52,320 bases of DNA from Bremia lactucae (taxonomy: Eukaryota > Oomycota > Peronosporomycetes > Peronosporales > Peronosporaceae), in NCBI RefSeq assembly GCF_004359215.1, contig NC_090610.1:12334050-12386369 (forward strand), in the 5' to 3' direction. Position numbers and translations under genes: made by a program. The notes beneath the pieces are model-generated. The model searched no databases, had not been told where the DNA came from, and was given only the letters and a program-made list of their open reading frames with translations. Of the stretch, positions 1-10,300 are shown piece after piece (positions within the stretch are counted from its first letter, which is position 1; each line of letters starts with the position of its first letter).

Positions 1-92
1 AATAGAATTGTGGGATGTATTCCCTGAAGCAGTTCCATGCGAGTTGCCTAAGGATAAAGGCACTCGACATGGGATCGAGTTCAAACGGGCTT
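1..92 (+). pseudogene. Ty3/gypsy RT fragment, plus orientation
   Basis: Read on the plus strand this short piece gives a peptide containing CELPKDKGTRHGIEF. This is the same motif as LPKDKGIRHEIELKP in the minus-strand copy at 293-1552, which sits just before the RT fingers of gypsy polyproteins. It is cut off by the window edge on the left, and from about 95 the sequence turns into minus-strand RT. It is therefore a scrap joined head-on to an oppositely oriented copy. Confidence 0.55.
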
Positions 93-94
93 GT

Positions 95-292
95 AATCGC
101 ATAAGTGTAAGAGCCTGACGAACGTGAGTTTTATGAATTTCCACATCCGTCTTTCTGTCCATGGCCCGGCTATGGACGAATACATCGTCAAAATAACTCG
201 GTGCGAATTCTTGCACCGGTATCAACAGATCCGGTACGCATCTGTTAAATGTTGCAGGGGCGTTACTAAGCCCCTATGGCATTATTAGCCAT
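95..292 (-). pseudogene. Ty3/gypsy RT palm fragment
   Basis: The minus strand reads APSYFDDVFVHSRAMD, the YxDD-box region of a gypsy reverse transcriptase in its F-D-D-V form. It follows FNRCVT-like sequence from the FGLxNAPATF palm motif. It continues the RT of the ORF at 293-1552 but in another frame, so the copy carries at least one frameshift near 293. Not functional as it stands. Confidence 0.65.
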
Positions 293-1552
293 TCACAGAG
301 CATCCCACTGAAAGGTGCTCACTAATGTGTACGGGATGTCCCGTTGACGCATAAGGATTTGATAGAACCCATTTATCAGATCCATAGACGAAAAGATCGT
401 ACTCTTAGACATACCATCTATGATTACGTCTTTTCTAGGTATCAGCGTTTGAGCCGGTACCGTTGCAGCATTCAGTTTATTGAACGCGAGCACTATCCGC
501 CACCCTCCTGTGGCCTTTCGTACACAGAAGGTCGGAGAGCTATGTGGGGAGGTTGACTTTCTTACATGGCCCGCTTTTAATCGATCGGTAAAGAATTTAT
601 CGATCGCAAGTACTTGTTCACGAGGCAGTGGCCACTGCTTCATGACACAGTATTTCAAGCCCGGTTTGAGCTCGATCTCATGTCGAATGCCTTTATCCTT
701 AGGCAACTCGCGTGGGACTGTATCTGATTTAATCAAATCCTTGTATAAAGTATTTGTCTTAAGTGACTCCAAGGATTGAGTAGTATATCTCCTAATCCGA
801 GTCTTCACATCGAGGACACTTTCGTCAATGGATGAGCTGCTGAGAACCCGTTTGCTCTCTGCAAAAATTACCGCTGACCGAATATCGGTTACGTATTCGT
901 CCTCTGTGACGAGTAAGCAGATCGGCTTGATTCTACCACTATGCAGATCTCTCATGAACTGCTTGGGATCTATGGTTGCTAGTTGAGTTATCTCCGAAGT
1001 TAGCTTCGGAGGCGCATACGGATCAAGAGCATAAGCGCCTACTCTTGATCCGTCATAAATCAAAAGACTCAATGTCTCGATTTCTTCCTGGGATTTATAC
1101 ACAGGCTGCCGAGAGATCAGTCCCTCGGGATGCTGAAGTCTAGTCACTTCAGCATTAAATATTTGGGAAACTTTCATCTCAAGTACAAGGGGACTTATCC
1201 CCTCAACGTCTTCCGACTGTGATTGCGCTATCACCGTCGGGTCCTCTACGGTCGACTCTCTACTCGACCTAGAATCATCGTGTTGTACATTTTGGACAAA
1301 CGTTATCTTCCTTGAATGTCGCCCGCTAGGCGTACATTCATGTCTCAATCCACTCGACTTATGCGAGCGGTAGACCTTCGGCGTTGCCTGTGCATTCGCA
1401 CGGCCGCCGGCTGCTGACCCCGCAGTGTGATTTGTAATCACACTATGATCTTGTGCAGTACTAACGACCGTGCCACAAGTGAGGCCATCGCACTCACTCG
1501 TAGTACATTGATTTTTTTTAATTTTTAAAAATATATCATTTTTTTGCCTCAC
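293..1552 (-). pseudogene. Ty3/gypsy pol fragment: protease-RT linker and RT fingers
   Basis: A 419-codon open frame on the minus strand. The first ~290 residues are the poorly conserved linker after the protease. The last ~130 are the RT N-terminus, with LPKDKGIRHEIELKPG, PREQVLAIDKFFTDRL, SSPTFCVRKATGGWRIV and SSMDLINGFYQI (the first catalytic-Asp region). The frame ends before the FDD box, which lies in another frame at 95-292. A near-identical minus-strand stretch recurs at 47840-48540, so this is a repeated family. The element is decayed; whether any ATG within it was ever used cannot be judged. Confidence 0.8.
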
Positions 1553-1555
1553 ACT

Positions 1556-1856
1556 TGTAAACGCTCCAAGACGTTCTTCAGATGGTCATCTGATGAACAA
1601 GTGGCAGGCATCTTTACGGATCAATGCTGCCAGCTGATCCTTGGCTTATATTTTCTGAGCCAAGGTAAACCTGGGATGACATCAAATTTGTCACCCAAAT
1701 CCAGTATGATGAAATCATCATCGTACTGTAATTCTTTTAACGTGTATTGAAATTTCACTACGCGTTTCAGTACTGTTATCGATGCGCCTGTCGCTAGACA
1801 CACCGTCATCATCGTTGGAGGGATATCGTGCTCAACATATTTGAGCCTACAGATGC
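1556..1856 (-). pseudogene. Gypsy retropepsin, C-terminal half
   Basis: The minus strand encodes RLKYVEHDIPPTMMTVCLATG, then YDDDFIILDLGDKFDVIPG and LPWLRKYKPRISWQH, the typical second half of a Ty3/gypsy aspartic protease (the I-L-G-x-x-W-L region, here IPGLPWL). A stop follows WQH, and the linker of the next pol piece starts in another frame. The N-terminal half with the catalytic Asp is missing from this strand and is found flipped at about 1886-2268. Confidence 0.7.
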
Positions 1857-1885
1857 AGTCACTGTCAAAAGTTAGGTCACTACGC

Positions 1886-2300
1886 TCATGAGTGTAGTGC
1901 CCCACGCCCAGTACCGAGGGGTACTCAACGTAATTTTGGACCGTATGCCAAAAAGGGCAACAGTTGCGGGTCCAGCGCTGTTGCGAAATCGCAATAGTGA
2001 GGCGGACCACCAAAAAAAAACGATCGGGGTCAGTAGAAGCAACGCTCTACTGATCCAGCAACCTCAGGGGGATTTGCAAATCTCTTGACGAAAGTTGCTC
2101 CAGACACACAGTCATTATGTGTCTCTGCACCTTGCGATGAGGTATCCCTCATCACCACCTTGAAGTTAAAAGTGACAAATAATTTGTCACTTCGAGCCCT
2201 AGTGGACTGTGGGGCGTCGAATAACTTTGTTTGTTGCCAGTCGCTAGAGGGTTTTGCAATCCCTTATTGCTCGAAAAGCGAGGTCTCGCTTTCGACGTAA
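1886..2300 (+). pseudogene. Flipped block: gag/pol linker and catalytic half of the gypsy protease
   Basis: On the plus strand, opposite to the rest of this element, the sequence reads ALLIQQPQGDLQIS, then SLITTLKLKVTNNLSLRALV and DCGASNNFVCCQSLEG. This is the retropepsin N-terminal half with its catalytic D-C-G-A site. There is an in-frame stop after QGDLQIS. The missing continuation of the protease lies just left of this block on the minus strand (from about 1856). The simplest reading is a local inversion of roughly 0.4 kb inside the element. Confidence 0.65.
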
Positions 2301-2304
2301 GCGA

Positions 2305-3199
2305 GCGACGTAAGAGAGGTCCAGAGGTTCTGGACCTCCAAGCTCTTGTTGTCTCGGAGGACGATACGATGATGAACTAGCTTGAGCCTGTCTCAAATCA
2401 AAGTGTTCCTGTTTCGCAACGGATATTGCTTCTTCAAGCGTTTCCAATCCAAGCGGAACAAGTGTGTCTTTACGAGACCATCCGTAAGACCTTGCATGTA
2501 CACCGCAATCAACGTGTGTTCATGCACTGGGTTGTTCGTGATACAACTCGCTATGAGTCGTATGTGCTTGGGCATAAGTGTGAAAATCACGCTTGCCTTG
2601 CTTGAGTTTCAGAAGCTCTGATCGAGCTCTGAACTCAGCCCTATGCGGTTCAAACGTCTGTTTGAGCCGGGCTTTAAAGCTTTTAGTGACCCAAAGACAT
2701 ATGGGTCGCGCAACAAAAGGCCCAATGCCCAAGTTTTGGCACGACCTGCCAAATTTGACTGAGCAAATGCGACTTGCATCTGCTCGTCGACGATGTGACG
2801 AGCCCTTATGGCATCGTCCAGCTCGACAAACCATCTCAAGAGGGAGTCTTCTTCGACTCCCCTATACTTAGAGATGTCAATCTTTAACGTTTCGAGACGA
2901 CGCGTGCGCGTCATCCCAGGTACAGGGGTCTGTACCTGTTGTAACCGCAACAGTTCTGCCTGTTGAGAGCCTTGCTGATTAAGCAAGGCTACCTTCGCCT
3001 TCGCCTCGTCAAGTTTATGTTGTATGAACTTGTCGATGGCTGAATGGAGGGCATCTCTGTCTAAACCGGACAGCATGGCTAAGATTGCATCGTTTCCTAC
3101 GGTCGAACTCATTCGTTCGACCGCACTCCTTTCTATGTCATTAAGAAAGGAGTAGCTATCACGCGAAACGTGCTGCGTATTTCCATTATCATCTAACAT
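2305..3199 (-). pseudogene. Ty3/gypsy gag (two overlapping frames)
   Basis: A first frame from ATG at 3199 down to about 2690 encodes MLDDNGNTQHVSRDS, helical capsid-like sequence, and RWFVELDDAIRAR, the start of a retrotrans_gag domain. The domain continues in a second frame (2834-2520) as FKARLKQTFEPHRAEFRARS and LLKLKQGKRDFHTYAQ, then a third (to about 2305) as METLEEAISVAKQEHFDLRQ and EPLDLSYV. At least two frameshifts split it. The expected CCHC knuckle after DLSYV is not visible. The ATG lies 46 nt from the LTR edge, behind a primer-binding site, which supports this start. Confidence 0.75.
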
Positions 3200-3234
3200 G
3201 TCTATGTCAGATGATAGAACTGTGGTCCTACGAA

Positions 3235-3243
3235 GTGCTACCA
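3235..3243 (-). other. Primer-binding site of the minus-strand gypsy element
   Basis: On the minus strand TGGTAGCAC follows the LTR edge after two bases (CC). TGGTAGCA is complementary to the TGCTACCA 3' end typical of initiator methionine tRNAs. The same TGGTAGCAC sits two bases after the right-hand LTR at 52171, which supports the assignment. Confidence 0.6.
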
Positions 3244-3245
3244 GG

Positions 3246-3745
3246 TGTAACGGGGCACTGCCGACTTGTACTGCTCTAGTACAAGTCCACTTCTTACTGC
3301 TTCAGTCCGATTGGTGCCTCACGTCACTTCACGTACACTAGTACGTGCTGTTTGCAGCTGGGTGTATCGTTACATAAAATTAACACTTAAAGGTTGATAA
3401 TTAATATATTATCTAAAAGGTAGATAATATTTGGAGAATATTACTTTGCGTCTTGATATTCAGAAAGCTTATACAGTGGTAGATAGGCCATTATATCTAC
3501 TTGCTCCGCGGTCCAGTTAGCGCTGGACGCGCGCAAAGAGATAAATAGATAAGACTTTATGATATGTTTTGAATTAGTTTGTATTTAAGTTAGTATTAAA
3601 AAGATAGAAATAGAAGAGCTTAATTATGTTAAATATAGTTTGCTTTTAACCCTCTTTACAGCAAGTGTTTTAAAGAGAGTGTCCCTCAGAGACTCTGAGT
3701 CGATAAATCTTCCTCTGACTTCAGGAGCGAGGTAGCTCCGCTACA
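3246..3745 (+). repeat. Solitary gypsy-type LTR, 500 bp
   Basis: Starts TGTAACGGGGCAC and ends GGTAGCTCCGCTACA. Both ends match the LTR at 51685-52168 (TGTAATGGGACAC ... GGTAGCTCCGCTACA), and about 55 bp before the right end are almost the same in the two. Both LTRs also hold a GC-rich hairpin in the middle (about 3505-3535 here). By these matches this copy runs in the plus direction, while the gag and primer-binding site next to it are on the minus strand. No 5-bp target duplication is visible (CCAGG left, GTTAT right). Confidence 0.65.
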
Positions 3746-4066
3746 GTTATAGCACATCCGCAGCGACTTGTAGTAAGGGAAATGTGTCGATTGTTTGCCC
3801 ACCTTTAGGGCCATTTCATCTTGTTAGCTGAGCAAAAATGCTTAACGCTTCCTCGTTGTGTGATTTGTCACAACGAGTCTTATCCAAGTGACAGTACTTT
3901 GTAGCGATTAATTTGAATCCGTTACATACCACCGATACTATAGCTTCTACATAGTCAACCTATGCGGGAAGAAACTTTCCAGAACATGCCTCATGGCCAT
4001 TCGCACAATACTGCTATGGTGTCAATCGTTGTATTGCAATTTCGTCGTTGACGGCCCATACCACTG
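3746..4066. other. Intergenic, upstream of the anoctamin gene
   Basis: No open frame of note. The first ~30 bases resemble decayed post-LTR sequence; the rest is the upstream region of the next gene. Nothing else is recognised. Confidence 0.5.
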
Positions 4067-4080
4067 TCATTTTCAAATTT
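4067..4080 (+). promoter_or_regulatory. Oomycete core promoter: initiator plus flanking element
   Basis: TCATTTTCAAATTT fits the oomycete initiator (YCAYTYY) followed at once by the CAAATTT-like flanking promoter region. Transcription should start near 4068, giving a 5' leader of about 44 nt before the ATG at 4112, a usual length for oomycetes. Confidence 0.7.
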
Positions 4081-4111
4081 GCAACGAAAACATCACACCG
4101 TCACTCTTGAT

Positions 4112-6826
4112 ATGGCTACAGGCCGCGCCAATGCGTACGACTCTTTGGCGTCGCCACACGAGGCCGTGGACATGAAGTTTAGCTCCATGCAAAGCGCATC
4201 GTCGCTTCCTGTAGGTTGCGACACGACACTTTACGACCACGACTTGGTCATGGTCTTTCCGCGACGCGAGGGTGGTGAAGCTAAAAAACCCGACGACTTT
4301 ACTCAATGCAGTTTTGTGCAGCTAATGATGGGTAAAGACACCGTGCGCAGTCAACGCGCTGGCAACCTCGTCGTGGACCCATTCCAGCGTGTGCTGCGTA
4401 CGTCTCGCTGTTTCTTAGACGAACGCGGCTGCGATGCGGTCCTCGACTCGAGCTGTGATCACAGCGAGCAGAGCGAACACCGTCGACTTGAGCACCAAGA
4501 GAAGCTATTGCAGAAGGAATATGTGCAATTCATTGGAAGCTCCGACGCGACGACTGAGACTCGCTTCTGTGAGCTGGTGGCGACAACTATCGCCCGTCGT
4601 GTACAGTTGGCGTGTGGCCTCACGACTCGCATGTTTCTAAGCTGCGACGCGGATGAGATTATTATGACAATCAAAGCGGATAACAACGATCTGCGAATTG
4701 AGGCCGATCGGAGTAATTACCGGCTTCAAATTAGCAACAAACCATTTGATATGACGCTGCATGAAGCAAAACTTCTGGCGTTGCGACGGGAAATTGGGAA
4801 CAAGGAGTGGCAAAATTCGATTGATCATTTGCGAAACACACGTGGCTGTGCCAATGTCGATGCAGAGTACCCTGAGATGGACCCATTGCTTGTATCTCGT
4901 GGGCAGGAGTTTCATCCGGAATTGCGCAAAGCTCTTGATCTGTGGGGACATACGGAAGAAGCGGACGGACTCTTTGTGGAGGACGACTCGTGCCGCCGTG
5001 TCAAGGGAAGTCATTGGAATCGATTTGTGACGTCTATACTTGAACTGCCATATGATCCTTTGACATACTTTGCTCCCTTTGCAGAGTATCGTCACGATGA
5101 AAAGTATCAGCCGTATTATCGACGATACCCCATCAAGTGGGCCATGAAAACGGAGGAAACGCTGTTTGCTCAAAAAGACCGAATTCGTCTTGCAGAAGGG
5201 ATCGTGGAACGCCATATTAATACCGACGCATTGGAATCAGCTGGGTATTTGGCTGGTCAAATGTTTGCTCTCCATGACTCCAAAGCGCTGCACGAATTGC
5301 GGCACTCGTGGGCTTTGCACTGGACCATGTTGTACCAGCCGTTGCACAAGATTCGTTACTACTTTGGCGAGAAGATTGCTCTGTATTTTGCTTGGCTCGA
5401 GTTTTACACCAAGATGCTCGTATTTCCAGCTGTTGCTGGTCTCGTTACGTTTGTGTACATTGAAGCGCGTCAGGCCGCAACGGGTACCAATGAACAAGGT
5501 TACATACTTATTGCATTTGCTGTATTTGTTGTGTTGTGGTCATCACTCTTTTCTGAATTGTGGAAGCGCAAAAATGGTCTGCTAGACTCGCTCTGGGGGC
5601 TAAGTGGTTTGCACGAGTCATTTCGGTACCGCCCCCAATTTCGCGGAACGAAAAGCTATGATCCAATCACTGATGCTGAAGAATTGACATTTGAGAGCAA
5701 AACGAAACGTCGTCGCGCATATCTTGTGTCTGTCTTTATCGTGACAATCATGGTGGGGATTGTCGTATTGGCCCTTTTTGGTCTCTTTGTTTTAAAGCAC
5801 TGGATCAATGACAAGGACAATTTAGAAAAGAATCATATCAGCATTCAGTATCAACCTTCATTGACGCTCTCTGTCACGATTTTGAATGCCGTTCAGATTT
5901 TGGTACTGAATACGGTTTACCGGAATGTTGCTCGCAAGCTCAATGATTTTGAAAATCACCGAACGGACGCTGAATACGAAAATCATTTAGTCATCAAAGT
6001 ATTTCTCTTCCAATTTTGCAATTCGTTTGCCTCGTTTTTCTACATTGCGTTTGTCAAACGCCTTGCCGAAGGCACTTGTTTGCATGAGGATGATTGCATG
6101 CAGGAGTTGCGCGACCAGTTGTTGACTCTCTTCATTATTCGTATTGTGGTGGGTAACGTGACGGAAGTGGCGGTGCCGTATTTGAAATACCGGTACCAGC
6201 TTTATTCTGAGCGTAAAGCGGTGATCACGGAAGTGAAGGTTGGTCACAATTATATTGAAGAGCAAGCAAAGCTTGTGCCTTACGAGACTAACGAAGCGTT
6301 CGAGGACTACAACGAAATGGTGATTCAATATGGATTTATTAATTTGTTTGTTGTGGCGTTCCCGCTGACGCCGCTGCTTGCGCTGGCCAACAATATGCTT
6401 GAAGTTCATGTTGATGCTGTGAAGCTCTGCTTTGTGCATCGTCGACCTTTTCCACATCCGGCAAAAGATATAGGTGTGTGGTTTTACATTCTTCGATTTA
6501 TGACATACATTGCGCTTGGCACAAATTCAGCCTTGATCCTGTGGACATCTGATCTTTTTGAAGATCAAAGTGGAATGACAAAAGCTCTCGGTTTTGTAGT
6601 AGCATGCCAAGTGTGCTTGGTTTTAGCGCTACTTGTCGAGCGTGCCGTACCAGATACACCTCATGAGATTGAGTTGCTGCAAAAGCGGTTTGAGCACATC
6701 GTGAATATAGTTTTCAAGGGGATGTTTGGAGGTGACGACTCGGATTTCCACGAAGTCGCTGAGAGCTTGGACCTTCAAATTTATTCCAATCAAGAATGGG
6801 ATGGTATGAAGCAGCGCAATGCTTAA
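4112..6826 (+). CDS. Anoctamin/TMEM16-family membrane protein
   Basis: Encodes 904 residues from the ATG at 4112; the frame is open a little further upstream but without an ATG, and the core promoter at 4067 agrees with this start. The family contains calcium-gated chloride channels and lipid scramblases with ten membrane helices; which activity this one has cannot be told. The signature YYFGEKIALYFAWLEFYTKM marks the start of the membrane domain (about residue 415), preceded by a ~400-residue cytosolic region. Further hallmarks are YQPSLTLSVTILNAVQI, ENHRTDAEYENHLVIK, YNEMVIQYGFINLF and LANNMLEVHVDAVKL. Residues matching the mouse TMEM16A calcium site are E685 (helix 6), D732 and E735 (helix 7), and E764 and D768 (helix 8). 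The asparagine four before the helix-6 Glu is Gly681 here. Single exon. Convergent with the ULK4-type gene downstream. Confidence 0.93.
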   Translation: MATGRANAYDSLASPHEAVDMKFSSMQSASSLPVGCDTTLYDHDLVMVFPRREGGEAKKPDDFTQCSFVQLMMGKDTVRSQRAGNLVVDPFQRVLRTSRCFLDERGCDAVLDSSCDHSEQSEHRRLEHQEKLLQKEYVQFIGSSDATTETRFCELVATTIARRVQLACGLTTRMFLSCDADEIIMTIKADNNDLRIEADRSNYRLQISNKPFDMTLHEAKLLALRREIGNKEWQNSIDHLRNTRGCANVDAEYPEMDPLLVSRGQEFHPELRKALDLWGHTEEADGLFVEDDSCRRVKGSHWNRFVTSILELPYDPLTYFAPFAEYRHDEKYQPYYRRYPIKWAMKTEETLFAQKDRIRLAEGIVERHINTDALESAGYLAGQMFALHDSKALHELRHSWALHWTMLYQPLHKIRYYFGEKIALYFAWLEFYTKMLVFPAVAGLVTFVYIEARQAATGTNEQGYILIAFAVFVVLWSSLFSELWKRKNGLLDSLWGLSGLHESFRYRPQFRGTKSYDPITDAEELTFESKTKRRRAYLVSVFIVTIMVGIVVLALFGLFVLKHWINDKDNLEKNHISIQYQPSLTLSVTILNAVQILVLNTVYRNVARKLNDFENHRTDAEYENHLVIKVFLFQFCNSFASFFYIAFVKRLAEGTCLHEDDCMQELRDQLLTLFIIRIVVGNVTEVAVPYLKYRYQLYSERKAVITEVKVGHNYIEEQAKLVPYETNEAFEDYNEMVIQYGFINLFVVAFPLTPLLALANNMLEVHVDAVKLCFVHRRPFPHPAKDIGVWFYILRFMTYIALGTNSALILWTSDLFEDQSGMTKALGFVVACQVCLVLALLVERAVPDTPHEIELLQKRFEHIVNIVFKGMFGGDDSDFHEVAESLDLQIYSNQEWDGMKQRNA

Positions 6827-7336
6827 TATTCGTCGTTTAGTGGTATACGAGCTAAGTTCTTGTATTTAGCAGCAAAGAGGAGACAGCAAATTCCATTGAA
6901 AAGTCAAATATTTCGGTATTTGCTACGTAATGCATCTTTTGGTACATAAAGAAAACGTGTCTATAGCGTCACATCTTACAATGCTTTTATTGCAAGCGTG
7001 AAGTCTTGCACAATCTGATTATCGCTGCTGCACTCTTTGATACCTGCTCTGCTATCGACGGTCGATTTGGAAGATACGCAACATTGCTTTGTATACCACT
7101 TATTCGAGAAGACTGCTGTTGGGAAGCCAATACTTCCACCAAGCTTATTACTCGTCGATTTTCAGAAAGCCAACGAAAAACATGGAAATTGTTATTTTTG
7201 CAGCGCACGCAATTCTTCAGAGTGAGCAACACGCGCAGTAAAATGACGCCATTCATGTTGACTTGCAAGCATGTTATGAGCGAACTGTTGAAAACAATCG
7301 CATCAGAAGCTTAAATATGCAGTAACGTGGCTAGCC
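6827..7336. other. Convergent intergenic space
   Basis: About 510 bp between the 3' ends of the anoctamin gene and the ULK4-type gene. It holds open frames of 90-100 codons on both strands (about 6990-7310), but neither has a recognisable product and the plus-strand one has no good ATG. I see no supportable gene here. Confidence 0.4.
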
Positions 7337-10300
7337 TTACCTCAAAATGGAGTTACCAAGCTCTGATGTCAATGTTTCGTGTTGATTAAACATGATTTTG
7401 TTGAATTCTTCGCCGAAATCCTGTAACCAAGTGAATAGAAGCCATGAGACTGCGAGAGCGATAATGTTTCATATAGCATTAATAACTATACCTGAGACAA
7501 AAGCATCAGGCAGCGAGAAGCTAAATCCGCCAGCTCTTCCTTGCGACACTTGTCGGTAGTGGCACTTTCAGGGGATATCTCTTGCCCACTCCAAGCACAA
7601 ATATGAAGCATTATGGGCCCACACAAAACCAACTCACTATATCCCACTGGAGTTGACGTGGGCTCTGGTTGTTGAGTGCTTTTATATTGTTTGTCGAGCA
7701 AAGTTAACAAGATGACCATCAGACTGAGTAGCGTTTCATCCAGTATTTTGTGCTTTAACGCAAATGTCAAGCTAGTAATCATACTGGTTGCAACACCGGA
7801 CTCGTACAATAATTCCAAGCGAACATCATTAGACGTTAAAAGCATTTGAACGAGCTTTGTCGCGTATGAAGGCAACGACTGGAAATCTGCTGGTATCTGG
7901 AGAAGAATCATTATCGTGGGTACTAAATTGACTTCTTCGATCTCTCTTAGAAGAGAAGAGTTGAAAAAAAGCAATTTGTATAGCAGTTCACTCATTGATT
8001 GCCATATGTTTTCAGTAATTCTTTTTCGACTCGTGATCAGCGCGTTAATGTGAGGAATGAAACATAATCGAATAAATTGGTTGTAGAACTTGAACTCATC
8101 GTTGTTATCCGTATAGTCAAAATCCAGTAAGATAACATGTAAAAGTCGGAGGCAAGCTATGGCAAGAATGTTATCATTATTCGCCGTTTCTCCGTGCAAA
8201 TGTTTTAAAACGGCAGGCATCAAATGACGAAATATCAGCTGCTGTTGAACCAAGATAATGTCATTTGACACTATTCCTGCGCTTTCAAACAAGTCGGTCA
8301 AAATATCCAGTACGTATTGTGCTATTGTCTTTGATTTCTCTGCGCTCCACGATATTGATATCATAGTATGAGGAAATGACGTGAGTAGTCTGGCCATGAG
8401 GCGTAGAAAAACCGCGTACTGCTTGCTGTCTTCAGCTAACAGATACTTAAGAAACTGCTGTCTACAATTTGGATTGCGGACAAGACTTTCAAAAAGCTGA
8501 AATGGTATTGGTGAAATGTTTGATGCTGGAACCTCTACATCATTATAGCTCGTGGCTTCGTTTTCACCACTTTTGTGCGTATTACAATAAATTGTGCCAA
8601 GATTTACAGCCATTAGAACTGAGAGCTTGCACACATTTATCGCACATTGAGTCAAATATAATTCATTAATAGATAATCGAGTCTCCGGAGATTCCAAGTC
8701 ATCTTGACCCTCATCATCGCAAAGCTTGTCTGCAATTATACTGACAATACTTTCGATAATATTCAACGTGTCATACTGCACAAACGAGACAAGAGCTCCT
8801 TGATTTACACGGACGCTTAAGCAGATAAAATTTAAACACTTGGCTTGCAGAATAATGAATTCATCCTTATCACCGGCATCGGTATCGTCACGCTGTAATA
8901 TTTTTAAAATTGTTGGAAATGCGATGACGCGGTCTACCAGCAATGTACGGCTTGCTTTGATAGCAGCAGCTTCCGCTTCGCTGCCAGTGCTTAGTTTAAT
9001 TTCCAGAAATACGTTGATAATATTTATCGATGCGATCGCAAGCGCAGCACTTACTTGGAAATTTTCGACGTTTCGCCAAATTGCGTGAAGAATATCTGGT
9101 TTCGCGAAAAATAGCACGACGGAGCGCTTCAATCGTGATGAGAATAGAGCGACGGACGAAAAGGTGCGAAGATGCCTTAACACTTGAGCGAGTGCCTCGG
9201 TTGTCGCTGTTTGCAGTGCGATAATCTGACTTCGTTCTTCGCTTCCAAGACTTGACAGGTTGGTGACGTACTGCATCAGCCCACGCATCAACGTCAACAC
9301 ATTGGCTTGACTTATCAGCTGGACACGTAGAGCATCAGTGCAATGAATAAGCATTTTGTTAAACGCTCGGACAGCATAAAGCCGAATTGCAAAATCTGCG
9401 TCTTCTAAACAAACCAGGATAGTCTTCACACCTTCCATTGGTAAGTTCCACTCATGCTGTGTCGACATGTAAGAGAGCAACTCCCCAAGACAGGCGAGTG
9501 CTAGCGGCCGAGGCTGCATCTCTTGTTCGCTGGCATTTAAATTGTGGTGATGATTCTTCAGAGGCGCGTGAATGACTCGCAAAAGAGACGCCACAAGTAG
9601 ATGAATTTGATCGGGCGATGACAGCGCCGTAGAAGTCGCAAAGTGAAAGAGGATACTAAGCACAAGACACAGTATTGAAATGGCTGACTTATTTGGAGTG
9701 GCTTGCCGAGCTTCGACTGTTACCATATGAACTAAAAGTTTTAGGATGGAACTATTCACCACAATGTGAGCTAGACGGGCATGACAGCTTAAAGAAAACA
9801 AGTACGCCAAGACACTAAGTTTCACGTGATCGGGAGCGGACTTAAGACTGTCGTAAATCTCGGTAAGTTGGATTTCTAATGCTTCTGCGGAACACGATAA
9901 TAAATCTTTTGGTGATATGACGGGAAACTGGAATAGACCGACTTGAACGCGAAGCATTTCTCCAATCTGGATGTCTTCTAATTCAATGATTGATTGGACA
10001 CGGCAATCTGCAGCTGTAAAGATAAGCTTTGAAACTATACACGTCCCACTTCCAGATGTATCAAGTCTATTAAAAAGATGATAGAGTTGCAGTCGTGATT
10101 GTGAAACACTTCGAACAACTGGAGGTGTTATATGAGGTGTACTGAGATCTCTCCAGCAATGTCGTAATTCTGCCATTTGACATGAATCACTTAATAAATC
10201 ATTCATATCATCATCCGTTTCATTGATCTCGATCTGCTGTGAAAGATGTTGTATGCTCGGTGCGCTTCCTGTTTTTATTTCATTGTTAGTGTCAAAATTC

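Noticed and set aside
4079..4111. Upstream extension of the anoctamin frame (11 extra codons)
   Set aside because: It begins with TTG and overlaps the core promoter; the first ATG is at 4112.
4637..5215. 192-codon frame on the minus strand
   Set aside because: It lies wholly inside the anoctamin coding exon and has no recognisable product; a reading-frame shadow.
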